Part shown: in pieces, positions 1 through 6,700 of the stretch
How the letters are laid out: every line of letters starts with the position of its first letter
How positions within the stretch are numbered: the first letter of the stretch is position 1
Origin: Phocoenobacter atlanticus
Lineage (GTDB): Bacteria > Pseudomonadota > Gammaproteobacteria > Enterobacterales > Pasteurellaceae
Assembly (NCBI RefSeq): GCF_030764225.1
Contig: NZ_JASAXH010000031.1
Reading direction: 5' to 3' (one strand)
DNA: 8,481 nucleotides
Program-made: the position numbers and the translations under genes
The notes under the pieces: model-generated
The model's database searches: none
Told to the model about the DNA's origin: nothing
The model's input: the letters and a program-made list of their open reading frames with translations, nothing else

Positions 1-113
1 ACTTGAATCCCATTGAAAAAAAGTGGGCTCAAGCCAAGTCTATTAGGAAGAAGTTAAGATGTGATGATATTAACTTTTTATTTCAGGAATATTTTAACTA
101 TGTCAAATTATAA
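1..113 (+). CDS. IS630-family transposase, C-terminal fragment (cut by window edge)
   Basis: Only the last 36 residues and the TAA stop are inside the window; the first whole codon is at 3-5. The peptide opens LNPIEKKWAQAK, and the two bases before it would complete an Asp codon. This gives the D-L-N-P-I-E-x-x-W signature that closes the catalytic domain of IS630/Tc1-like DDE transposases, where this Glu is the third metal-binding acidic residue. The following basic stretch (SIRKKLRCDD) and the short hydrophobic tail FLFQEYFNYVKL are also usual for the family. The enzyme cuts and pastes its element into TA dinucleotides. Whether the upstream part is intact cannot be judged here. The stop lies inside what is probably the terminal inverted repeat, and the last 11 bases overlap the convergent small gene on the other strand. 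Confidence 0.85.
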   Translation, partial: LNPIEKKWAQAKSIRKKLRCDDINFLFQEYFNYVKL

Positions 114-124
114 TACTTTGGCTA
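1..124 (+). mobile_element. Right end of an IS630-family insertion sequence
   Basis: The transposase stop codon is followed at once by AT-rich sequence ending CTTTGGC at 116-122, then TATATAA. IS630 elements insert at TA and duplicate it, so the element plausibly ends at about 122 with the flanking TA at 123-124. Read outward-in on the minus strand, the end would be GCCAAAGTATTATAA. The boundary is inferred: the other end of the element, which would show the matching inverted repeat, is outside the window. Confidence 0.55.
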
Positions 125-366
125 TATAATAGTCTAAAATTATCAATCAGATTATTATCTATTTGATATTGCAACTCTTCTAAACTGGCTTCTATTTCAG
201 ACACTGTTTCACCTTGACTATCTGGAGAATGAGATTGCATATAAGAAATATGATTTGGAACGATATTGAATAGATTAAAAAAATGACGAGCAAATTGATA
301 AATGGTTTTTATTGGAAGCGTATTTAAGTCATATAATGTAATGCCATTGATTTTTTGTTTCATCAT
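103..366 (-). CDS. Small hypothetical protein, probably truncated by the IS630 element
   Basis: An 87-residue protein that I do not recognise. It has no signal peptide or membrane segment, an aromatic-rich stretch (FARHFFNLFNIV) near residues 25-37, and an acidic, helix-prone part (SEIEASLEELQYQI) near residues 56-69. Two ATG codons are adjacent at 366 and 363. The Shine-Dalgarno AAGGA lies only 3 nt before the first and 6 nt before the second, so the second may be the true start. The gene begins about 10 bp after the SUKH gene, and its ribosome site abuts that gene's stop, so the two form one transcription unit. The final residues SQSIII and the TGA stop are read from sequence that looks like the inverted repeat of the insertion sequence. 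The native protein therefore probably continued beyond Tyr81, and what is left may be a decayed gene. A partner immunity protein is possible from context only. Confidence 0.5.
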   Translation of the reverse strand: MMKQKINGITLYDLNTLPIKTIYQFARHFFNLFNIVPNHISYMQSHSPDSQGETVSEIEASLEELQYQIDNNLIDNFRLLYSQSIII

Positions 367-375
367 TTTTCCTTT

Positions 376-738
376 TTAGGCTAATTTTAAAAGAAAGTTA
401 TCTAAATTATCGCCTTCTAACTCAAAGCAACCAAAGTCCATATCATAATAATAGATTAGTCCGTAATTTTCTGCACCATATCCGATACAAAAAACTTGAT
501 TTCCCCCCATTGCAACAAGAAAGGGTAACAGGTTGTCTATTTCCATATAAGGTGCAAAATTAGTTAATACTGTTTCATATTCATCATCAGGAATTACTTC
601 TGAAATCACAATTTTATCTTCTGGAATTTCTGTGTTTAAGTTTTTATAACAAGAAGTTAGCAATACTTTATTTTCAAGTAATACAGTATTATTTATTTTA
701 TCTTTTAGTAAGAGAGTAATTTTTTTGTAGTTGTCCAT
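376..738 (-). CDS. SUKH (SMI1/KNR4-like) family protein, likely orphan immunity protein
   Basis: A 120-residue cytosolic protein. The C-terminal half carries the pattern of the SUKH fold: NLLPFLVAMGGNQVFCIGYG, then NYGLIYYYDMDFGCFEL and a final helix DNLDNFLLKL, as in SMI1/KNR4 proteins. In bacteria these mostly act as immunity proteins that bind and neutralise nuclease or deaminase toxins of polymorphic and contact-dependent systems. It is short, and I do not see the N-terminal Trp/NG landmarks of longer SUKH-1 members, so it may be a divergent subfamily. I chose the ATG at 738 because AAAGAG sits 6 nt upstream; an in-frame ATG at 756 would add six residues (MKKEFT) but has no clear ribosome site. 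No toxin gene is visible in the window, only a second small gene and an IS fragment downstream, so this looks like an orphan. The family call is from pattern recognition, and the immunity role is inferred. Confidence 0.65.
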   Translation of the reverse strand: MDNYKKITLLLKDKINNTVLLENKVLLTSCYKNLNTEIPEDKIVISEVIPDDEYETVLTNFAPYMEIDNLLPFLVAMGGNQVFCIGYGAENYGLIYYYDMDFGCFELEGDNLDNFLLKLA

Positions 739-777
739 TGTGAACTCTTTTTTCATTTTTAGTTTTGATATTGTGCT

Positions 778-805
778 ATATTATCATTGTATCCCTATAA
801 AACAA
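778..805 (-). promoter_or_regulatory. Weak candidate promoter for the SUKH gene pair
   Basis: On the minus strand TTGTTT (805-800) is followed after 16 bp by TAATAT (783-778), about 40 bp before the chosen start at 738. The -10 matches the consensus at only four of six bases. In such AT-rich DNA this could be chance, but some promoter must lie here because the pair is divergent from mukF. Confidence 0.22.
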
Positions 806-911
806 GCGGATAGATTAAATCGAAAATTAACAAATTTAATTCCTTAGGTAGACAGTGTATGCTCTGCAAATTTTCTTAAATGAGAACAAAAATTTTCCCT
901 TTTTTGTTTGT

Positions 912-927
912 GTTATTGTACAATAAC
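912..927. promoter_or_regulatory. 16-bp perfect palindrome, possible operator over the mukF -35
   Basis: GTTATTGTACAATAAC reads identically on both strands with no spacer, which is the form expected for a site bound by a symmetric dimeric regulator. It covers the -35 region of the mukF promoter and lies in the divergent spacer shared with the SUKH gene. I could not match it to a known gammaproteobacterial operator: the half-site GTTAT recalls Zur sites, but the spacing is different. Its function is unproven. Confidence 0.4.
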
Positions 928-943
928 CGTCACTTTTTATAAT
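916..943 (+). promoter_or_regulatory. Candidate sigma-70 promoter of mukF
   Basis: A perfect -10 box TATAAT lies at 938-943, 23 nt before the mukF ATG. The best-spaced -35 is TTGTAC at 916-921 (16-bp spacer), which keeps only the TTG of the consensus. Transcription would start near 950, leaving a leader of about 17 nt. The -35 lies inside a perfect palindrome (912-927), so a bound regulator would compete with RNA polymerase. Confidence 0.55.
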
Positions 944-966
944 ATACGAAATAATGAACAACCCCT

Positions 967-2301
967 ATGCAAAATGAATTGGCACAGACACTTCCAGAAC
1001 TGATTGATTGGACAAAATCACGAGAATTTTCACTTTCGTTATCAACAGAACGATTAGCCTTTCTTTTGGCGATTTCTATTTATAATAATGAACAGTCATT
1101 AGATGGTGAAATGCTTGAAAGTGATTTGGTTGATTTATTTCGTTATGTCTCTACCAGTTTTGAACAAGCAGAAAACACGCTGATACAACGTGCCAATAAT
1201 GCAATCAATGATTTAGTTAAACAACGCTTTTTAAACCGTTTTAGTAGTGATTTTACGGAAGGATTATCTATTTATCGCTTAACGCCCTTAGGTGTTGGTG
1301 TCGCAGATTATTATGTACGTCAAAGAGAATTTTCAACTTTACGCTTATCTATCCAGCTTTCTATTGTTGCGGATGAAATAGAGCGAGCTTCAAATGCAGC
1401 AGAAGAAAATGGTGATGAACGTTTTTGGCGTAGTCAGGTTTTTGCACCTTTAAAATATTCTGTTGCTGAAATTTTTGATAGTATCGATCTTTCACAGCGG
1501 GCAATGGACGAAAATCAGCAACAAATTCGTGATCGTATCGCACAATTATTAAGTCAAAATTGGCACGAGGCGATTTCAAGTTGTGAACAACTGTTAGACG
1601 AAACATCGGTTAGCTTGCGAGAATTACAAGATACACTCAATGCCGCAGGGGATAAATTACAATCTCAGTTATTACGTATTCAAAGCTGTTTAATCGGACG
1701 AAATGATTTAGATTTTGTGGATAGCTTAATTGTCAATTTACAAAATAAATTAGACCGCATTATTAGTTGGGGACAGCAATCTATCGATCTTTGGATCGGT
1801 TACGATCGCCACGTGCATAAATTTATCCGAACAGCGATTGATATGGATAAAAATCGTGTGTTTGGGCAACGTTTACGCAAATCTATTCAAGGCTATTTTG
1901 ATGATCCGTGGATGTTATATTTTGCCAAAGCAGAATCAATGCTCGATCTACGTGATGACGAACTCGCCTTTAATGAAGCGGATGCTGTAGGTGAATTACC
2001 AACAGAATTAGAATATGAATCGCTGTCTGACGTACAAGAGCAAATTATTGAACTAATGCAAGCTCACTTAATGCCTTATCGAGAGCAAGGTAAGCGGTTA
2101 GATTTAAGTGAGATTTTACGAGATCAATTGGCTAAATACCCAGAAAGCCGTCATTTTGATGTGGCTCGAATTATTGTGGATCAAGCGGTTAAATTAGGTA
2201 TGGCAAGCGAAGACAGACAAGCCGTTTACCCACAATGGCAAGCCATCAACAATCAAGGTGCAGAAGTGCAAGCGAATATAATTGATGAATATAAAAATTA
2301 G
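967..2301 (+). CDS. mukF: MukF, kleisin subunit of the MukBEF condensin
   Basis: The 444-residue product matches E. coli MukF (about 440) along its whole length. MukF is the kleisin of the bacterial SMC complex MukBEF: it dimerises through its N-terminal part and bridges two MukB heads, recruiting MukE, so that the complex can extrude and organise chromosomal DNA in the nucleoid. Visible parts are an N-terminal winged-helix and dimerisation region, a helical middle domain with a block nearly identical to E. coli at 262-299 (ending DMDKNRVF), an acidic linker around 329-355 (LRDDELAFNEADAVGEL) that in E. coli contacts MukE and the MukB head, and a C-terminal winged helix ending in RHFDVARIIVDQAVKLG. 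The start at 967 fits the family alignment (MQNELAQTLPEL against MSEFSQTVPEL), but no Shine-Dalgarno precedes it. Unlike the E. coli arrangement, mukE does not follow directly: a terminator-like hairpin and a DUF2853-type gene intervene. Confidence 0.97.
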   Translation: MQNELAQTLPELIDWTKSREFSLSLSTERLAFLLAISIYNNEQSLDGEMLESDLVDLFRYVSTSFEQAENTLIQRANNAINDLVKQRFLNRFSSDFTEGLSIYRLTPLGVGVADYYVRQREFSTLRLSIQLSIVADEIERASNAAEENGDERFWRSQVFAPLKYSVAEIFDSIDLSQRAMDENQQQIRDRIAQLLSQNWHEAISSCEQLLDETSVSLRELQDTLNAAGDKLQSQLLRIQSCLIGRNDLDFVDSLIVNLQNKLDRIISWGQQSIDLWIGYDRHVHKFIRTAIDMDKNRVFGQRLRKSIQGYFDDPWMLYFAKAESMLDLRDDELAFNEADAVGELPTELEYESLSDVQEQIIELMQAHLMPYREQGKRLDLSEILRDQLAKYPESRHFDVARIIVDQAVKLGMASEDRQAVYPQWQAINNQGAEVQANIIDEYKN

Positions 2302-2308
2302 CAAATAA

Positions 2309-2338
2309 CGTAGAAACAGGGAATACCCTGTTTTTGCG
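2309..2338 (+). terminator. Hairpin with short T-run after mukF
   Basis: The core stem AAACAGGG (2314-2321) / CCCTGTTT (2326-2333) encloses the loop AATA and extends outward to a 13-bp stem (2309-2321 / 2326-2338) with two G-U pairs. Five T residues (2331-2335) end the core. It can act as a modest intrinsic terminator for mukF. A related hairpin lies at 2915-2938, so this may equally be a copy of a dispersed palindromic element. The -35 box of the next gene overlaps its right arm. Confidence 0.6.
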
Positions 2339-2362
2339 AAATAATAAATAATATGCTATATT
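2334..2362 (+). promoter_or_regulatory. Promoter of the DUF2853-type gene (extended -10)
   Basis: TTGCGA (2334-2339), a 17-bp spacer and TATATT (2357-2362), with TGC directly before the -10 (extended -10 motif). Transcription would start near 2369, about 30 nt before the ATG at 2401. This is among the best promoter matches in the window and would make the gene independent of mukF. Its -35 lies in the 3' arm of the preceding hairpin. Confidence 0.6.
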
Positions 2363-2400
2363 CAAAAAGCGTTTATTCCATAATCAAAAGAGGTAACAAA

Positions 2401-2742
2401 ATGAGTAAATTAGACGAAAAATTCGAACTATACCGCAAAACATTAGTTGAAAAATGTAATGTAACACCTGATGAAGAATTGCTAAAAGGCGTGATCAAAG
2501 CAATGGGACCTTCAATCTACAACGCTGATGGCGAAATCGTAGCAATGAGCGACAAAGATGAAGTAACAACTTTAAAAGAAAATTTTGTTAAGAAAAAATT
2601 AGGTTTAACTGATGATGTTGAAGTTGAAAAAGTCGTTGATAAAGCTTTTGATACTATCGGTCGTTCAAACCCAAGAAAATATCGTGCAGTAGTATGTTAT
2701 TTGATGGTGGTTGCATTAGGTAAAGAAGCATTATTTAAGTAA
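2401..2742 (+). CDS. DUF2853 family protein, function unknown
   Basis: A 113-residue soluble, charged, mostly helical protein with no signal peptide or membrane segment. I recognise it as a DUF2853 member from the ordered blocks LLKGVIKAMGPSIYNADGE (around residues 22-40), a SDKDEV turn leading to a Lys-rich NFVKKKLGL (about 59-67), and a C-terminal SNPRKYRAVVCYLMVVALGK (about 88-109). No biochemical role is known to me. The reading frame stays open back to an ATG at 2353, but the start at 2401 is preceded by AAGAGGT with a 6-nt gap and fits the family N-terminus (MSKLDEKFELY), whereas 2353 lies within the promoter -10 region. Codon use is biased towards preferred codons, which with the promoter suggests good expression. 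It lies between mukF and mukE with its own promoter and terminator, so the position does not imply a role in MukBEF. Confidence 0.85.
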   Translation: MSKLDEKFELYRKTLVEKCNVTPDEELLKGVIKAMGPSIYNADGEIVAMSDKDEVTTLKENFVKKKLGLTDDVEVEKVVDKAFDTIGRSNPRKYRAVVCYLMVVALGKEALFK

Positions 2743-2787
2743 GTCATTCAAAAAGTAGTATATTAAATGCTCCTTTTTATACATTAT

Positions 2788-2840
2788 AAAGCGGTAAGAT
2801 TTTTGTAAAAATTTGCAAAGATCTTACCGCTTTTGTTTTT
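2788..2840 (+). terminator. Strong intrinsic terminator built from paired uptake-signal cores
   Basis: A perfect 13-bp stem, AAAGCGGTAAGAT (2788-2800) with ATCTTACCGCTTT (2821-2833), closes a 20-nt AT-rich loop and is followed by TTTTGTTTTT (2831-2840). Each arm carries the uptake-signal core AAGCGGT in opposite orientation, and the loop contains the A/T-rich TTTGCAAA segment often seen beside such signals. Pasteurellaceae commonly use inverted pairs of uptake signals as terminators. It should end transcription of the DUF2853-type gene. Confidence 0.88.
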
Positions 2841-2962
2841 GTGATCAAATTGAAAAAGAATGCCAAAAAAACACGAAATTTTAATAGGTTTTTGGTATTA
2901 TATGCAGAATTATGAAAGACAGGGTATGCCCTGTCTCTACAAAATAAATAAAGAGAACCACA
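2834..2962 (+). other. Spacer before mukE; promoter not clearly identified
   Basis: The strong terminator just upstream implies that mukE-mukB starts a new transcript in this stretch, unless readthrough suffices. TATTAT at 2896-2901 is a fair -10 but has no good -35 at the right distance. TTGAAA at 2850-2855 is a good -35 with no -10 partner at 16-18 bp. AAGAGA at 2951-2956, 6 nt before the ATG, is the mukE ribosome-binding site. Confidence 0.35.
2915..2938. repeat. Second ACAGGG/CCCTGT hairpin, upstream of mukE
   Basis: AGACAGGG (2917-2924) pairs perfectly with CCCTGTCT (2929-2936) around the loop TATG. The stem core and loop size match the hairpin after mukF at 2309-2338. No T-run follows on the plus strand, so it is not a standard terminator. 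It would lie in the mukE leader, ending about 26 nt before the start codon. It is probably a member of a dispersed small palindromic repeat family. Confidence 0.6.
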
Positions 2963-3709
2963 ATGACACAAAACATAGAAGACGTAATTTCAACTAAGTT
3001 AGCAATCGCTATTGCTAATCCTATTTTTCCTGAACTAGACAGCCAGTTACGAGCAGGGCGACATATTAGTATTGATTTGTTAGATCAACATAGTTTTTTG
3101 ATGGATTATCAAGCGGAATTAGAGCAATTTTATCGCCGTTATAATGTGGAGCTAATTCGTGCACCTGAGGGCTTTTTCTATTTACGTCCAAAAGCGACAA
3201 CTTTGATTGCTCGTAGTGTGATGAGTGAAATGGAGATGCTGGTGGGTAAGGTGCTTTGTTATCTTTATCTAAGCCCTGAACGTTTGGCACAGCAAGGGAT
3301 TTTTAGTTTTGATGATGTTTATGATGAGTTATTAAACCTTGCAGATGAAACAAAATTATTAAAAGCGGTGAATCCACGTTCGACAGGTTCTGATTTAGAT
3401 AAAGCGAAATTATTAGAAAAAGTCAGTGGGGCTTTACGTCGTTTAATGCGTATTGGAATGATTACTCGTGTTGGTGATCAAAATAGCAAAAAATTTGTAA
3501 TTTCAGAGTCAGTATTCCGTTTTGGTGCTGATGTTCGCAGTGGCGATGATCCACGTGAAGCACAACTTCGCTTAATTCGTGATGGAGAAGGTACAACCCC
3601 ACAAGAATTAGAAAAACAAGCACAAGCGGTGGTTTTTGATCAAGAAAATGCAGATGATGAAGATGAGCAGTTTGATGAAATTGAACAAGATTTAGGTAAG
3701 GAAGAATAA
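2963..3709 (+). CDS. mukE: MukE, winged-helix subunit of the MukBEF condensin
   Basis: The 248-residue product aligns with E. coli MukE (about 234) throughout. MukE dimers bind the MukF kleisin and, with MukF, the MukB heads; they help grip DNA and modulate the MukB ATPase. Conserved blocks are YNVELIRAPEGFFYLRP at 60-76, VGKVLCYLYLSPERLAQQGIF in the central winged helix, and VFRFGADVRSGDDPREAQ from residue 184. The C-terminus (226-248) is a strongly acidic tail (DQENADDEDEQFDEIEQDL) and, like the E. coli tail, probably disordered; most of the extra length is there. The start has AAGAGA 6 nt upstream and matches the family N-terminus. The TAA stop shares its last base with the mukB ATG, so the two are coupled. 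Transcription probably begins downstream of the terminator ending at 2840. Confidence 0.97.
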   Translation: MTQNIEDVISTKLAIAIANPIFPELDSQLRAGRHISIDLLDQHSFLMDYQAELEQFYRRYNVELIRAPEGFFYLRPKATTLIARSVMSEMEMLVGKVLCYLYLSPERLAQQGIFSFDDVYDELLNLADETKLLKAVNPRSTGSDLDKAKLLEKVSGALRRLMRIGMITRVGDQNSKKFVISESVFRFGADVRSGDDPREAQLRLIRDGEGTTPQELEKQAQAVVFDQENADDEDEQFDEIEQDLGKEE

Positions 3710-3711
3710 TG
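3698..3711 (+). promoter_or_regulatory. Ribosome-binding site and TAATG overlap coupling mukE to mukB
   Basis: AAGGAAG (3698-3704) lies within the last codons of mukE, and the stop and start overlap as TAATG (3707-3711). This fixes the mukB start at 3709, and with it the N-terminal extension, and suggests translational coupling that keeps MukE and MukB output linked. Confidence 0.8.
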
Positions 3712-6700
3712 ACTGAACAACAATTTGAATTACAAGTAGAACAACAAGAATTGCAAAAAACAGTAGAAATCACACCGCTTGCTTCTCCTATTGTAGATAA
3801 GCCTGTCGTAACTAAAAAAGAAAGCATTGCACGAGGAAAATTTATTTCTTTAACCTTAATTAACTGGAACGGTTTTTTTGCACGTACTTTTGATTTAGAT
3901 GATTTAGTGACCACGCTTTCAGGCGGAAACGGTGCGGGTAAATCCACCACAATGGCAGGTTTTGTTACGGCGTTAATTCCAGATTTAACTTTGTTAAACT
4001 TCCGTAATACCACAGAGGCAGGCTCAACAGCAGGCTCTCGTGATAAAGGCTTACACGGTAAATTGAAATCAGGCGTGTGTTATGCAGTGTTAGAAAGTGA
4101 AAACTCTCGCAAACAGCGTATTATTTCAGGGGTGCGTTTGCAACAAGTGGCTGGACGAGATAAGAAAGTGGATATTCGTCCATTTTCATTGCAAAATTTA
4201 CCGACTGAGCAGTCTATTATTAGCATTTTAACGGAAAAAGTGGCTGATCGTAGTGCGAGAGTATTAGCGTTAAATGAGTTAAAAGAGAAATGTGAAAGTA
4301 CCGAAATTCAGTTCAAACAATATAATTCAATTACCGATTATCACAGCTTTTTATTTGATTTAGGCGTGTTACCAAAACGTTTAAGATCGGCATCGGATCG
4401 TAGCAAATTCTATAAATTGATTGAGGCGTCCCTTTATGGTGGGATTTCAGGGGCGATTACAAAATCATTACGTGAATATTTATTGCCTGAAAATACAGGG
4501 GTTCGCCAAGCCTTCCAAGATATGGAATCGGCATTGCGTGAAAACCGTATGACGTTAGAGGCGATCAAGGTAACGCAATCTGATCGTGATATGTTCAAAA
4601 AACTGATTACAGAAAGTACCAACTATGTGTCTGCGGATTATATGCGTAATGCGAATGAGCGTCGTGGTAATGTTGAAAATGTGTTGGCACAGCGTAAAAA
4701 CTGGCAAGAAGTAAAAGCGAAAATTGAGTTATCACAAACGCAATTAGTGGAATATAGCCGTGAAGTCAGTGAAATTGCGGAAACGGAAAGCCATTTAGAG
4801 GCAGAATTTAATAGTGCGACCGATCATCTAAATTTAGTGATGAATGCACTACGTCATCAAGAAAAAGTAGAACGCTATCAAGATGAAGTCAATGATTTAG
4901 TTGAGAAAATCGAAGAACAGCAAATGGCAATGGAAGAGCTTTCTGAACAAGTGGAAAGTTCGCAATTTAGAGCCGAAGAATCCGAAGAAGTAGTGGAAGA
5001 TTTACGCTCACAACTCGCTGATTATCAACAAGCCTTAGACGCCCAACAAACACGGGCATTGCAATATCAACAGGCAGTCCAAGCCCTTGAAAAAGCAAAA
5101 CAAGTGTGTGGCTTGCCAAATTTAGATTTACACAATATTCAAGATTATGCGGTTGAATTTGAAGCCCAAGCGGAAGAATTAACGGATAAAGTGTTTGAAT
5201 TAGAACAGCGTTTATCGGTGTCAGAAATTGCCAAAGAGCAGTTTGATAAAGCCTATGATTTGGTTTGTAAAATTTCAGGAAAAATTGACCGCTCGGAAGC
5301 GTGGAATGAAGCGAAAGCGTTATTATCGGTTTACCCAAATCAAAAATCACAAGCAAATCAAGCGGTGAGTTTACGCCAAAAATTAAATGAATTAGAACGT
5401 AAATTACAGCAACAACAAAATGCTGAGCGTTTGTTAAAAGAATTTAATCACAAAGCTCAAACAGACTTTACCACAGCCGAAGAGTTAGAAAGCTATTTTG
5501 AAGAGCAACAAGCGAGCTTAGAAGATATTGAGGCGGAACTTGGCGAAGTGGTGGAAGTACGTTCAACGCAACGTCAGCAGTTAGAACAACTTAACCAACA
5601 ATATCAAAAACTAACTCAAACTGCACCAGCGTGGCATACTGCACAATCAGCATTAGAGCGTTTACAAGAACAATGCGACAGAGAATTTGAGGCAAGTCAG
5701 CAGGTTATGACCTTTATGCAAGACACCTTAAATTCAGAGCGTGAAATAACCTTAGAGCGTGATAAATTAGCCAGAAAATCAGATCGTTTAGAAGGGCAAA
5801 TTACCCGTTTGAGCCAGCCTGATGGTTCAGAAGATCCACGCTTAAATCAACTTGCCGAGCGTTTTGGTGGTGTGTTGCTTTCAGAATTATACGAAGATGT
5901 GTCTATTGATGATGCCCCTTATTTCTCCGCCCTTTATGGCGAAGCACGTCACGCAATCGTGGTGCGAGATTTAGAAAGTGTGAAATCACAATTAGAGCAG
6001 TTAGATGATTGCCCTGATGATCTTTATTTAATTGAGGGCGATCCAAGTTCATTTGATGATGATGTATTTGAAGCGACCGAATTAGGCGATGGTGTGGTGG
6101 TGCAAGTTTCAAACCGTCAATGGCGTTATTCAAAATTCCCACAAGTGCCATTATTTGGACGTGCAGCCCGTGAGAAACAGCTCGAATTATTAAAAGCTGA
6201 ACAGGAAGAAATTACCGAACAGCACGCAAAATGTGCTTTTGAAGTGCAAAAATGTCAGCGTTTATATCAACATTTAAGCCAGTTTGTAGGGACTCATTTA
6301 AGTCTTGCCTTTGAAGTTAATCCTGAACAAGCAATGCAAGAAATTGCGACACAACGTGCTGAAATTGAACGTGAATTAAGTCAAATCAGCGGTAATGAGC
6401 AACAATTACGCCATAAACGTGATAATTGTAAAGAGCAGTTGCAACTTCTTAATAAAGCTTTACCACAGGTTGAATTATTAGCAGACGAAACTTTAATTGA
6501 TCGTGCAGAAGAGTGCAAAGAGCAGTTATTAGAGGCACAAGAAGATGAGCAATTTATCCGTCAATTTGGGCAATATTTAGCACAATTAGAACCGATTGCA
6601 ACCGCTTTACAAAGTGATCCGACTAAATTTGAACAGCTTGAAGCAGAATATAAGCGGTCTGTTTCTGATCAAAAATTACGAAAACAGCAAGTGTTCTGTT

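Noticed and set aside
868..897. Direct repeat AAATTTTC (868-875 and 890-897) as a regulatory iteron
   Set aside because: An 8-bp repeat in very AT-rich DNA is expected by chance, and the spacing and position suggest no clear function.
912..927. The palindrome as a Zur-type operator
   Set aside because: The GTTAT half-site is similar, but the centre-to-centre spacing and core differ from the Zur consensus, so no regulator is named.
2353..2400. Longer start for the DUF2853-type gene (16 extra residues)
   Set aside because: The ATG at 2353 overlaps the promoter -10 region, lacks a ribosome site, and the extra residues do not fit the family, while 2401 has AAGAGGT at the right distance.
3462..4013. 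183-residue minus-strand open frame across the mukE/mukB junction
   Set aside because: It is antisense to two strongly conserved genes, has low-complexity His/Leu content and no recognisable domain.
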